This document shows positions 24,801 through 42,007 of a stretch of 64,000 nucleotides of DNA, piece after piece; the first letter of the stretch is position 1, and every line of letters starts with the position of its first letter. This DNA is from Hoplostethus atlanticus. Lineage: Eukaryota; Chordata; Actinopteri; Trachichthyiformes; Trachichthyidae. The stretch is taken from contig JAXDDX010000003.1 of the NCBI GenBank assembly GCA_034670405.1, positions 2,767,501 to 2,831,500 on the forward strand. The letters are read 5' to 3'. Below the pieces are notes generated by a model. It ran no database searches and was not told the DNA's origin. It saw only the letters and a program-made list of their open reading frames with translations. The position numbers and the translations under genes are program-made.

Positions 24801-26890
24801 GGTTGGGTGCAGCAGCAATACAAGTGATTACATCCTTTAAAATGTTATTATTTTATATAGCTCTAATAGCATTCAATAGAGCTTTAATTTCATGAAACTC
24901 TTCAAATGTTCCTTTAAAAAGCTACTAAAGGACTGCAGTACTCACATAAGTTTCTGCCTCATTCTTATGTAAAACAACAGAGTTGTTCTTCTTTCATGTC
25001 AAGTGTTGTCATTCTTTTGAAAATCTGTGATGCCTTGACTATGCCTGGGGTTTGGTAATCGTAATTTGACATGGCACACAGTGGGTGGTGTGGTGCCCTT
25101 AATTAATTAAGCTGTCACTGTCATGCACATTAATCACATCTCACCCCTGACACCCATCTTAAAGTGTCATGTCTGAGAACTAAACTGTGACACTGACAGG
25201 AGTGAAAACAAGAAACCTCCTGTGAAGCAGCTGTCAGTCATTCAAAAGACATATTTTTATATGCAGTACTTTGGTGAAGTGATCAATCTTGCCATTTCTT
25301 AAAGTGTATGGATACACACTACTCTATAGGAATTAGTCTCACCCTATTTCAACTGAGCTGAGAAAACATTCAAGTAAAAAATCAATCATAACCAGTTTTA
25401 ATGTTATTCTTAGCATTCTGGGCAGCTGTATCATTATTTATGATTATGAAAAACACAAACCCCAAAGCCAGAAACTGGAAACCTAATTTGTGAAGCTATC
25501 AAGAGTCACAACCCAGAGCTCCGCTGCTGACAATGAATTAGAGACCAACTTGGCTCATAGGATGCTTTACCTCATTTTATTTTGGCAAGTGTCCACAGTG
25601 ATTGAGATGGTGCTGATGTCTCAGCATCGGGTGTCCTTCCCATGATGACCCTGATGTTGACAATGACAATGGTGACCGAGTTGATGCAGTTCCCCTATAC
25701 CAGACCCGGATGTTCACCAAGCGTTCTGATTGTGTTTATTCTGTGTATTTTGTTTGTATTCCACTTTGTTATGAACATTTAATCTTTGTTTGCCCACTGT
25801 TGGCACCCATTGCACACCTGACCGTCCTAGAAGGGGATCCCTTTCTGTGTGCTCCTTCCCAAGTTTCTTCCTTTTGTTTTTCCTGATGAGGTTTTCATGG
25901 AATCAAGATAGGGTCAAAAGGATTTTGAGCTTGTAAAACGATATTCATAAATACATGGAAAGAAAGTATCATTTTCCAACTGCAGATTTTTGACAGGTGT
26001 CCCATGGATTCAGATGGAAAGCTGAGATGGCTAACAAATAGTGATGATACATTAGAACCACTGCTGTCTTTACCCAGCGCAATGTAAAATAAGTGAATTA
26101 AGTGAAAATTCATATGTCACCATCACAGTTAATCTAGTAATAAAAATTGCAATGGGCAGCAAGACAGTGGTAAGGAGAGGAGGAAAATATAAAACAATAG
26201 TCTTCCTTTCCCTTTTGCCTCTTTCTATGATCCCTGTGGTCATGACAAAAGAGTTTATTAAAGGTAATTAGAGGTGCATCACCTTGACTTGACATATCAC
26301 CATGCCAGGGCTAAAATAATTCCTAGACTGTCTCTCCAAAGACTACCATATAAAGTCTTCCCATATGTCACTCTACTTCTCTCTCTCTCTCTCTCTCTCC
26401 CTCTTGCTCTACCTCACTGCCTTTATCCTCATTCATAATGGATGAGGCACACTAAAGACAATGTTATTCTCTTTGGAAAATGCCAAATGTTTTCATAAAC
26501 GAGGGTGCAGTGATGCCACTGCTAATGCCAACGGTCATGTCTCAACGGACTCCCTTCACCAAATATGCTCTCTCTCCAGCATTCATGCTCTCACTTTCCC
26601 ACCCTCTCTCCCTCTCTCTTTTGCTTTCTCTGTGGCAGACACATGCACACAGTGGCCAGGAGTCATCTTACGAGTCACTTTTAAAAGGTCACATACAAAA
26701 GAACAATTGCAACTTGTTAGCAGTGTGTGTGTGTGTGTGTGATAGGTGAATTTATAGACTGAGACATGATAATCACATTTAATATGATCAATGTGCTGTG
26801 TATGCTTGTATCATTGTATATTAACTCATATTAACTTTGTATCAGTTATATTCATTATATGTCTTTTGAGCATTTATAAATGGTTTAACT
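24600..26890. repeat. duplicated segment, copy A
   Basis: The block matches 27050-28470 (left part) and 29931-30699 (right part) in the same order and orientation. It contains the end of the LINE fragment, otherwise unique-looking non-coding DNA, a (CT)n run (26380-26400) and a short (GT)n run (26722-26740). It has no LINE at the position where copy B has one. No coding gene was found. Confidence 0.75.
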
Positions 26891-27049
26891 ACACTGTAAA
26901 TTCTAATAGCTGTCATGACTTACATAAATTAGTTAACTTTACTCGGTTATCAACAATATGTACTTCTTACTAGTTTTTATGAAGTTACAGTTAATTGCAG
27001 GGTGAAAAAAACAATTTACTTATTGTTTTGATGAAGTATACTTAATTGG

Positions 27050-28470
27050 GGATGTTTCCCCTTTTGGGCCAGATGGGGAGTTTTGGTTGTGACGAGGGGG
27101 GGATTGGGGTCAGAACCTCCAAGTAAAAGGCCAGGTTCTCCCCCAGAAAAAAGAGTTTTCCCCATTTGGGAAAGGGGTGAACATTGCCATAAGTAGATTT
27201 TCGAGTAAAAGTGCTGGTAGATTGACTGGGGTTGGGGTTTCAGCAGCAAAAAAGTGTTTACTCCTTTAAAATTTATTATTTTTATATCTCAAAATAGCAT
27301 TCGTTTGAGCTTAATTTCATGAAACTTTCAAAGTTCCTTAAAAAGCTACAAAAGGACTGCGTACTCACATAAGTTTCTGCCCTTTCTTAGTAAAACAACA
27401 GAGTTGTTTTTCTTTCATGTCAAGTGTTGTCATTCTTTTGAAAATTGTGATGCCTTGACTATGCCTGGGTTTGGAAATGTAATTGACTGGCACACAGGGG
27501 GTGGTGGGTCCCCTTAATTAAATTTAAGCTGTCATGTCATCCATTAATCACATCTCCCCCCTGACACCCATCTTAAAGTTCATGTCTGAAACTAAACTGT
27601 GACCTGACGGAGTGAAAACAAGAAACCTCCTTGAAGCACTGTCAGTCATTCAAAAGAATATTTTTATATGCAGTTTTTGGTGAAGGACAATTTTTGCCAT
27701 TTTTTAAAAGTGAGGGATACACACTACTCATAGGAATTGCCTCACCCATTTAAATGAGCTGAAAAACATTCAATAAAAAATCAATCAAAACCATTTTAAT
27801 GTTTTTCTTAGCTTTGGGCACTGTTTCTTATTTTATTATAAAAAAAACCCCCAAACCCAGAAACTGAAACCCAAATTTTGTGAACTATCAAGAGTCACAA
27901 CCCAGACTCCCTGCGACAATGAATTAGAGCCCAAAATTTTGCTCAAAGGGATGCTTTCCTCTTTTTATTTGAAGTTCCACTTGATTGAGATGGTGCGATT
28001 CTCCATGGGTGTCCTTCCCATGATGACCCTATGTTGACAATGACAAGGGGGCCCAGTTGAGCTGTTCCCCTATACCAGACCCGGATGTTCCCAAGCTTTG
28101 ATTGGTTTTATTCTGTGATTTTTTTGTATTCCCCTTTTTTAGAACATTTAATCTTTGTTTTTCCCACTTTGGCACCCCCTTCACACCTGACCGTCCCAGA
28201 AGGGGTCCTTTCTGTGTGCTCCTTCCCCAAATTTCTTCCTTTTGTTTTTTCCCGAAGGGGTTTTTTTGGAATCAGTAGGGGGCAAAAGGGTTTTAGCTTG
28301 TAAAACGATATTCAAAAACATGGAAAGAAAATATCATTTTTTCCCAAATGCAGATTTTTTTACAGGTGTCCCCTGGATTCAGATGGAAAGCTGAGAGGCT
28401 TAAAAAATAGTGAGATACATTAGAACCCCTGCTGTCTTTTCCCCCCGCAATGTAAAATAAATGAATTAAG
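27050..28470. repeat. duplicated segment, copy B left part, degraded sequence
   Basis: This follows 24600-26110 base by base but with very many small differences. Most are single-base losses, homopolymer changes and substitutions toward a neighbouring base. The adjoining right part of the same copy is nearly identical to copy A. Such uneven divergence looks like unpolished long-read sequence rather than evolution. No gene. Confidence 0.7.
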
Positions 28471-29930
28471 TAATGGAGATGGTAGAAGAAATAACAAAGG
28501 CAGTTGAAAATGATGATTGTTCTATTGGTATTTTATATCGACCTGCAGAAGGCTTTTGATACTATAGATCACAATCAATTATTGAGAAAATTGGAGAAGT
28601 ATGGGATAAGAGGTATAGCTTCTTCTTGGTTGAAAAGCTACTTAGAAAACAGACAGCAATGTGTGCAAATTAATGATACTGTGTCAGGGTTTAGTAAGGT
28701 CACATGTGGAGTACCCCAGGGGTCGGTGATTGGTCCTAAACTTTTTATACTTTACATTAATGATGTTTGCAATGTTACTGACCTGTTCAAATTTGTTTTT
28801 TTTGCAGATGATACTAATTTATTTTGCTCTGGAAAAAATTTAAAGGAACTTTTGTTTTGCTATAGAAAGGAGTTGGAAATCCTCAAAACGTGGTTTGATG
28901 TTAATAAATTGTCTCTTAATATTAAGAAAACTAAATTTATGATTTTTGGAAATCGAAAAGATATTGATGAGGATATTAAATTAAAAATGTGTGATGTTGA
29001 AATTGAAAGAGTTTTTGAGACAAAATTCTTAGGGGTTGTGATTGATCATAAACTAACATGGAAACAACATATTGATTATATCAAGGGAAAAGTTTCAAAG
29101 TCAGTAGCAATTCTGTATAAATCTAGGGACACATTAAATTATAAGGCCTTGTATATAATTTATTGCTCACTTATACTTCCTTACATATCGTACTGTGTGG
29201 AATTGTGGGGATCGACCTTTAAAACGACTATAAATGCAATAGTTTTACTACAAAAACGAGCCATACGTATTATTAATAAGGCTGGTTACTATGATAACAC
29301 TAATCCATTGTTTATAAATTCCCATGCTATGAAATTTCATGATTTGGTATATTATAAAATAATGCAAATAATGTTCAGAGCAAAATCAAAGTCACTTCCA
29401 GACTGTGTACAAAGGTTTTTTTCAATACGGGAGAGCAAATATGAGATGAGAGGTATTTGTAAGTTTACTGTACAAAAAGCTAAAAAAGGGATTAAAAGGA
29501 GATGTATTTCTATTGTTGGGGTTAAATTATGGAACAATGCTAATGTAAATTTAAGAATGTGTAATTCGCTTTTGGTTTTCAAAAGAATGGTGTACAAAGC
29601 TATTTTTGAGAGTTATAAGTGTGAATGATCTTTTATTGCTGATTTAAATCGAAGAACAAGTAATTCACTTTTGGTTTTCAAGACAATGGTTTATAAAGCT
29701 ATTTTGTGGGTTAGAAGTGTGAATGTGTTTTATTTTATTTTTGGAGGGTAGCTTAAATTGAGAAGTATATAGGATAGGCATAGATAAGCATTTTGCTTCT
29801 GCCTTAGCCTGTTCAGTCATTACTTAATACATAGACTGTTGATTTTGTTTATACTGTTTTGTTTATACTGTTTATATTTATTGTATTATGTGTGATGGCT
29901 GAATAAATATTACTATTACTATTACTATTA
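28471..29930 (+). mobile_element. 5'-truncated LINE with long RT frame
   Basis: The plus-strand frame 28504-29628 (374 residues) contains YIDLQKAFDTIDH (11-23), TCGVPQGSVIGPKLFILYIND (68-88), the catalytic FADD (100-103), KFLGVVIDHKLTWKQHIDYIK and YISYCVELWG. Just upstream, another frame reads MVEEITKAVENDDCSIGI, so one frameshift separates the start of the conserved block from the rest. The element is 5'-truncated and ends in an ATTACT tandem tail. It interrupts copy B, and copy A has no element at this site. Clade not assigned (a Jockey/CR1/L2-group RT). The nearly open frame suggests recent insertion. Confidence 0.8.
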
Positions 29931-30699
29931 CCATCACAGTTAATCTAGTAATAAAAATTGCAATGGGCAGCAAGACAGTGGTAAGGAGAGGAGGAAAATA
30001 TAAAACAATAGTCTTCCTTTCCCTTTTGCCTCTTTCTATGATCCCTGTGGTCATGACAAAAGAGTTTATTAAAGGTAATGAGAGGTGCATCACCTTGACT
30101 TGACATATCACCATGCCAGGGCTAAAATAATTCCTAGACTGTCTCTCCAAAGACTACCATATAAAGTCTTCCCATATGTCACTCTACTTCTCTCTCTCTC
30201 TCTCTCTCTCTCCCTCTTGCTCTACCTCACTGCCTTTATCCTCATTCATAATGGATGAGGCACACTAAAGACAATGTTATTCTCTTTGGAAAATGCCAAA
30301 TGTTTTCATAAACGAGGGTGCAGCGATGCCACTGCTAATGCCAACGGTCATGTCTCAACGGACTACCTTCACCAAATATGCTCTCTCTCCAGCTTTCATG
30401 CTCTCACTTTCCCACCCTCTCTCCCTCTCTCTTTTGCTTTCTCTGTGGCAGACACATGCACACAGTGGCCAGGAGTCATCTTACGAGTCACTTTTAAAAG
30501 GTCACATACAAAAGAACAATTGCAACTTGTTAGCAGTGTGTGTGTGTGTGTGTGATAGGTGAATTTATAGACTGAGACATGATAATCACATTTAATATGA
30601 TCAATGTGCTGTGTATGCTTGTATCATTGTATATTAACTCATATTAACTTTGTATCAGTTATATTCATTATATGTCTTTTGAGCATTAATGGTTTAACT
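29931..30699. repeat. duplicated segment, copy B right part
   Basis: Nearly identical to 26120-26890, with only a handful of substitutions and a small difference in CT-run length over about 770 bp. This is what allelic copies would show. No gene. After 30699 copies A and B diverge abruptly. Confidence 0.75.
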
Positions 30700-31012
30700 A
30701 TGTACACTGTCTGTAGGTTAACTCTTATGAAGGACCCTCAGGATCCACAGGGTCTATGGTATACTGAAGGAAGAAACATCTGAGGACTGGAAGGGTAGCA
30801 GCGCTGTGTGGATCAATCCACAACTAGGAATTACACGTCTGGAAAAGATCAGGCTGTGGAATGCCCCTACATAAGATCCTGCAGGTCCTTTGTTAGACAC
30901 AGACTCATGCTTTTCCTTGTTGGTGATGTTCGTCTCTGTCCACACGTGTGTATTAAACTGCTTGAACTAAGATCAACTTGGGGCCAACTTTCATTTCACC
31001 TAGTTTGACTAC
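30700..31012 (+). other. possible solo-LTR-like fossil
   Basis: A stretch of about 310 bp begins TGTACACTGTCTG and ends GTTTGACTACA, so it has TG...CA ends. It contains an ATTAAA-like signal near 30952 and starts just where copies A and B of the duplication part. No target duplication or family match could be shown, so this is a weak call. If real, it is a lone remnant. Confidence 0.2.
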
Positions 31013-32167
31013 AAAAGAAGAGAATCACACCTTTCAGTGTGTGTGTGTGTGTGTGTGTGTGTTTGTGTGTCAGGGGGAATGCGGTGGAGGGTGGGGTCAA
31101 AAATGATTATGACTCAAATAAATGGCAATGGCATTTAACAAGTGCATTTTAGCAGAAAAAACACAAACAGTCATACACAACAAATTGTATTTTTTGCAGT
31201 GTAACATAAAGGATTTTTGTAAAGGAAGTTGTAAAATGCATAAAATGCCCTCCTCCCCCACACACACTAACACACACACACACACACTCAGATAAACATG
31301 TGCGCACCCATGCTCACTGTACTACTTCATATGCTCAAGAGTCAATGGAAAGCAATGGAATTACTTTTGCATCAGATGATTTCAAATAACATCAAAGGTT
31401 ATCCAACCAAAACAGTTAATTTGCCTCCAACATCACATTAGCTTTTTATATCAGCACTCTGACCTTTGCTTGGTGACACTGTTTACTATCAAATTACTCT
31501 CTTCCACGACAGAATGAGAGAAAATAACATTTTAAGTTAAACCATGAAATATTTTCCCATGAAAAGGTCTGGCATAGAAATTATAAACAACTTGATTACA
31601 GTGTGTTCACAAGATGCTTTGTATTGCTCAATATCATGTGTATGTAACTGCAAAAGATAAAAGAAGCATAACCACAGATTGACCGCCTGTCTTCCAATAG
31701 TGTCCAACATGCAGGATGTGTGCATGTGTGAATGTGTGTGTGAGACAAACAGAAACACAGTCAACTTAGTATATTAAAATACTTGTATTGATCCATTGGG
31801 CCACATTGTAAAAGTCTTCATTGCTCCTAGAATAGAAAAAGTGAAACGTGAGACATCTACAATGGCTATACCAAATAACAATGACACCAACAAAGAAGAC
31901 CAACTTTAGCGCTCTCTCTCTCTCTCTCTCTCTTAACAATTGTTGACTCTATATGATTTTCAAATGTCTGTAGACAACGTACCTGTTGTATGGGAGACAG
32001 CCCTCTTCTGCCTTTCAGTAGGTTAAAGTAAAGAACAGTAAAATGAGGAGGGCTGTGTAGCTACAGCGCAGTGCAATCCCATCAGCATGTACACATGACA
32101 GCAGATCATCTAGAGAGACAGAGACAGAGAGAGGGAGAGATACACCTTTATTATTCAACAAGGATAC

Positions 32168-32299
32168 TTGAATGTAATCCGATTTGTGCGACCTGGAGAC
32201 ATTTGATTTGCTCCATTTCAATGCCAAGGTTAGTTGTACTGCAATACCCCCCGTATTGCAGTCCTGAGGAGTACAACTCGCAAATCGGATTACATTCAA
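32168..32299. mobile_element. foldback/MITE-like palindrome
   Basis: Perfect 19-bp inverted termini (TTGAATGTAATCCGATTTG at 32168-32186, complement at 32281-32299) enclose two more perfect inverted pairs: AGTTGTACT (32232-32240 with 32270-32278) and GCAATAC (32241-32247 with 32253-32259), around a C-run. The 132-bp unit could fold into one long hairpin, as a MITE or foldback element does. No clear target duplication is visible, and the family is unknown. Confidence 0.6.
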
Positions 32300-32394
32300 T
32301 CACCTCCCTTCACCCCCCTTCACCAAACTCCACACCCCAACCACTCCACTTTCTTTCTCTCTTTTCTCATCAAGACACAGGCAGGTGTCCATGT

Positions 32395-32395
<1 letters not shown>

Positions 32396-32440
<45 letters not shown>
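32396..32440. repeat. (AC)n microsatellite
   Basis: An uninterrupted AC run of about 45 bp. Confidence 0.9.
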
Positions 32441-32444
<4 letters not shown>

Positions 32445-33179
32445 TCCAGCTCCACAGTTTTGTTGTCCACACATTGCTCTACCTTCTATATCAACACTAG
32501 AACACATTAAGTAGAAATGTGTTGGATTCTTGAAAAAGTATGGATTACTGCATTAATATATGGACTTGCATCATTGTTCGTTGATTAGGCTGTAGTGTAT
32601 GCAGGAGACATCAAACCCCCCCAACCCCCCCTCGGACCATACAGAATATCAACATCAACACCCAAAGACTAACACATTCCTCTCCCAGGGCCTTTCTGTG
32701 AGGGCAACACCCCTGCTGTGCTCCCAAGGAACCCAAGGAATCCCCCTTGGCAGCAAAAGGTGGATTACCACCATAAAACCAGTCAAAAGTAACACTCCCC
32801 AGGTCCAACCAGGCGCTCAGGCGCCAACAAGGAAATATAATCAACGATAAAGAACTGGGAAAGTTTCTTACTTTGCATTCCAAGGGAGACAGGGAGAAAG
32901 ACAAAGGAACTCTTCTGTATGTGTTCTATTAGATATGAACTTCACATCCTGTGGCAGATGATGTAACTTACTCTCTCATGTATTCTCTCTGTTATTCAAG
33001 GCACACAGAGGACTTTCGGTTTACTCGCCAGTATTTTGTGGTAAGACAGTGATGTTTGGTGTCTTACAAATCCATTTACTTTAAAGTGATTAAATATGTC
33101 ACTTGCATCCCCATGTGATTTCCGAACCTGAGCTGGAAATGCAGTTTTAGGGGATGGTAATCACTCGTCATCAGGTTGT

Positions 33180-33970
33180 AAATCTGATACATACAAATGA
33201 GGGAAACACCTACCACTCCTGACATACCATAAAACCCTCTGAGCCCTTGACCAGAAAAACTGGAACGAACAAAGAACTACTGAGATCAACTCTTACAACG
33301 AAACTTCTTAAGTTTGAACCTGGCTCTAAGATCTTGTCCAATCTCGACGAGGCGCCCGATCGAATTCACGCAGCCTGATCCAGAAGACCAACAACTCTGC
33401 TCCCTGAACGACGTGAGTCGAAACATCGACCTCTCCCTCTATCTCCACTGAGGTGAACTGCCTGCTTGTGCAACGGTTCCGATGGACAATGCCCCCCCAC
33501 TACCACTCTCCGGACATCGACTGGGCCAGACTGACACGTGCTTGTGTTTACAAGTCTACTGCGACTGCACGCCGGTTACCACAGAGACGAAGACGCTGCT
33601 GACGCACTGCAAACCAGACGGTAACCAACTTTCTTGCTGATGCACGGGTGATGCAAAGGCAGTGCTGAACTGTGAAAGTGAGGTTAGAACACCCGCTCTC
33701 TCTCTCCATTATTCTCTGTCCTTTCCATTCTCTCCTAAGTGTCCCGGAAACTGTCAGCTGTCCGCCAAGCCGTCCTTCGCTATCGCCATATTACCGCTCA
33801 TTACAGCTCAGGTTGCTTTGTCTGTGGCATCTTCCTTGCCACTGTTACTTGCCATACCATTTGCTATTCTTTCTTGCCATAATTTTTTTTAGCTTTAGTA
33901 TACATTTATCCATCTGTTATTGTTATTTGTGTTTACTTAGTTAATAAACCTTTGCATTTATAAAGAACTG
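33180..33970 (+). other. possible LTR-like fossil
   Basis: The block has the layout of a retroelement LTR: a TATA-like CATAAAA near 33228, a GC-richer middle, and AATAAA near 33945. No TG...CA boundaries, primer site or target duplication could be fixed, and no family was recognised. It may be ordinary non-coding DNA. Confidence 0.2.
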
Positions 33971-34859
33971 ACTATTGTGTGTTATTGATATATCCTGATA
34001 TATATGAAGGTAGAAAATCACTGAAATCTAGAGCTCACCTCTTCTGATTATTAGACTGATATCATTATAAAGAGACTATTCCAGTGTAAACTGCTGGTGC
34101 CCCATGAGTGTTAATTAATAAGATATTGATTACTAAGAATAACAACAATAATCGCCAATTTACCAGAATTGATCAAATAGTATCATAGTTCATACCGAAG
34201 CAACACGCTACAAGGCCTATAATGGGTTATTAATTTGATCTGAATATGAAGTACTAAGAGGCCTAAGAGGTTGCCTTTATTGAAGACAATATCAGCTAGG
34301 CTGAATAAAATGAAGCTGTTGTATTTATAGTGGGTATTGAATGCAAGCCCAATCATAAATCAAGGCGTAGCTGCTGCACTTGCAACACTTTTTCTCCAGA
34401 GCAGACATTGTGTAGTAGAAAAAAGTCAGAATCCCTGAGATGTCTGGGAAATGTCTTTTTGTTGGGAAACTGCTGCTCAAGAGGTGCCTAGCACGGACAA
34501 GACTGAAGTCTGAATGCTGACCCGCACCGTTTTGCAGATAAATCCCCACTACATGCGTTCATCTCAACTCTGAATATGAGCCTCACAACGAAGAACAGTA
34601 GTCCCGGAAAGTGTGACGATTTTACATAAACAATCTTAGCAGAAATAACACGAGTAGACATTCATCTTCACACATGTGAATTAGAGTTTGACATATTGTG
34701 GACTAAGTAGCTGAATAACAACCATCTTGACCTGAAAAGTTACGCTACATATGTCTCACATACATGAATCCCAAAATCACATTGGTTTGAGCAGATGAAG
34801 TTTGTCACAAGCTATCAGCAAACTGCCGGGGCTGCAGAATTGTTTAATAAGCCATGTGC

Positions 34860-34861
<2 letters not shown>

Positions 34862-34906
<45 letters not shown>
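34862..34906. repeat. (GT)n microsatellite
   Basis: An uninterrupted GT run of about 45 bp. Confidence 0.9.
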
Positions 34907-34909
<3 letters not shown>

Positions 34910-35157
34910 AATGAGCTCAGCGGAGGGGTGTATCGGTATTATTCACCCAGTGTGTAATCAGTGTTCAGTGAAGTGATGACTGACCCTTCTCCCACTCAGA
35001 TCTCCAGAGCTGTGGTTAAGAGGAGGGGGAGTAGAACCGCGCCTAGCCAGGGTACAAATCTCCTCCACAGGCTAAGCGAGGGAGGGCCTGACGCACTTCC
35101 ACCTACCACAAGCGAGTTCTGTGTGTGCATGAATATGTGAGAAATAGGCATAGATAT

Positions 35158-35164
<7 letters not shown>

Positions 35165-35203
<39 letters not shown>
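35165..35203. repeat. (GA)n microsatellite
   Basis: An uninterrupted GA run of about 39 bp, just beyond the 3' side of the cholinesterase-like gene. Confidence 0.9.
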
Positions 35204-35206
<3 letters not shown>

Positions 35207-35224
35207 TGATGAAAATGAGTCCTA

Positions 35225-39884
<4,660 letters not shown>

Positions 39885-39892
39885 GGGAAATC

Positions 39893-39921
39893 CTGTAGAG
39901 GGAAAAAGCACAGCATACATG

Positions 39922-39954
<33 letters not shown>

Positions 39955-40110
39955 CAACACACACATGTTCATCATCTGTGCCGCACAATCAGGCAATCTC
40001 TTACTGCAGAGGCTAACAGAATATTTCCCATTTGTTTGGACAGGCCTACAATCTGAAGCATCTAACAGCAAGGTTTTAAGACTCACGCACGCACGCACGC
40101 ACGCATGCAG

Positions 40111-40141
<31 letters not shown>

Positions 40142-40934
40142 AGTAGACAGATTGGTATGGACATATGTTAGGGGGGAGGGTATTAGGGTCGAAAACAGAT
40201 GCATTCTGAGGTCAGCATGGTGTATTTAGCTTCCCATTTCTTCCCAGCCCAGTTCTCTTTGAAAGATAAATAATTATGAGGACTTTATGATTGCTCTCAG
40301 AATCATGTTCCCCTTTGAGGGTTCTTGGACAGTTTGCTTGGTTGGAAAACTGTACATTTCTGTCACATTTTCACTAAAATCTACCGTTGAAAGTTTAATT
40401 TCCTATGGTTTAATATTGGACCCGGTCACAATCCAAATGGCTTTAGGATGAACTCATAAGCACGTCAACTCAAACATCTGGCAAAGGAGGTCAAATATCC
40501 AGTTATGCAAAGAATAGAATAGAATAGAATAGAATTTAATAGAATAGAATAAATAACTCTAGGCTGCTGCGCTTTCACGGATATATTGGTCGGTTTGCGA
40601 GGGTCGCCCTCCCGGTAAACTTTCCATTTAAGAAGCGTCTTATTATAATCCTCACTTATTTGGAAACATTAAGGCCATTGGCGGCTATAAAGCCATACGT
40701 GGCTGCACAAATATAGCTCATTCATGAACGCGTTTTACTTTTAAAAAAACAAACTGAACCAATGGCAGCGCTCCAGCGTAATACTCTACTGGCGTACACA
40801 ACCGGATTAAAGGAGAAACGCGGCTTGGAGAGAGAGAGGGACGCGCGCGCACGGAGATCCATAGAAACAATTTAAGCAAAGCCGTCATTCATGGTACGGA
40901 ATTGGTCAATATCAACTAATAAGCGACATCTTAC
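39893..40934 (-). other. putative 5' intron of the cholinesterase-like gene
   Basis: A sequence between the coding-exon acceptor at 39893 and a possible donor at 40934. It contains (AC)n at 39925-39950 and 40109-40139, an ATAGA pentamer array at 40511-40551, and a CpG-richer patch (40770-40860, with ACGCGCGCGCACGG). No coding content. Confidence 0.35.
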
Positions 40935-41090
40935 CTTCTCGGTCACACGCTTGTGTGATTCCCACTGACTGTGTGTGCAGAGTGGAGGAGGAGGCAGCAC
41001 TGATGGGATGGAGAGGGTGGATTCAGGATTCAGGGTGAATGTACCAGTGGCTTCACATGCAAGGAGATAGACTGTCACTGTGCTGATTTG
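40935..41090 (-). other. possible 5' untranslated exon of the cholinesterase-like gene
   Basis: On the minus strand a donor CGAGAAG/GTAAGA (last exon base 40935) could splice to the acceptor at 39893, just upstream of the start codon. The upstream limit is a guess, and no promoter element is convincing. Transcript data would decide. Confidence 0.3.
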
Positions 41091-41275
41091 ACAGGATAGA
41101 GAGTCTGTTTCCTCATTGCTATTTCCTGTTTCTCTCTCTTTTCTCTATCTCATATTAACCATTTTGTCTGCTTATTCTATCTCTTGTTGCCATCTTTGCC
41201 ATCCTTTTCCACTTATCCAGAGCTGGGAAGAAAAGTTAACATTTCTTTGGAAATTTTGTGCAGTGTGTGTATGTG

Positions 41276-41322
<47 letters not shown>

Positions 41323-41932
41323 AGCGTGTGTGTATGTGTACTGCCTGTGTGTGTGTTAAAGAAATGTGTTTTGATTTACAGCATCAAGGACACTGGCTCC
41401 CTGTGGTCTGGCTTGTATGAAGCTGTGTGCGGGAAGCTGGGACATTTAATAAAGGCCACATGCACATATGTGCAGCACATTGGATCAATGGCAGGAATAC
41501 ATCCTATCTGCTGAGGAGGATTGTGGAGGAGTATGTATGTCCCTGCCAGGGCCCTATAGAGTGTTTACTAAGAACCACTGCTCCCTGTCTGACCAATGGA
41601 TGAGGAATGTGAGCTCAGTTTCCCATACCTTGCAGTTGCACCTGCTGTGGGGGAGTGGTAGGAGGGGGCAAGGTTCTCCTTTTCAGTTGTTTATTTTTGG
41701 CCTAAAGTATGCCTTGTGCACTTGTAGAATGGCATCTTTGCTGAGGGAGGAAGAGGAGGGGTTACAGTGATTGTGTGGTCAATGCTTGAGGGTGCTTGGG
41801 CGCTACCCAGAGCACAATAGTCTGGCTCGAGAGTGAATTCAATGCAATATTCAATTCAATATTTTCTAAGTTGCAGTAGGTTAATAAGAGCTTTTTTTAA
41901 ATACATGTCTGTCTGTCTGTCTATCTCTTTTA

Positions 41933-42007
<75 letters not shown>

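Larger units (their letters stand above)
31013..35220. other. gene-free stretch with repeats
   Basis: No supported coding exon. It holds (GT)n at 31038-31062, a CT run near 31912-31933, a foldback element (32168-32299), a long (AC)n, an LTR-like block (33180-33970), (GT)n at 34862-34906 and (GA)n at 35165-35203. I looked for a last cholinesterase exon (Cys-x-Phe-Trp) on the minus strand and did not find one. Confidence 0.5.

Noticed and set aside
41380-41770. HWLPVVW-like reading resembling a LINE C-terminus
   Set aside because: Only a few residues match and no neighbouring block agrees; taken as chance.
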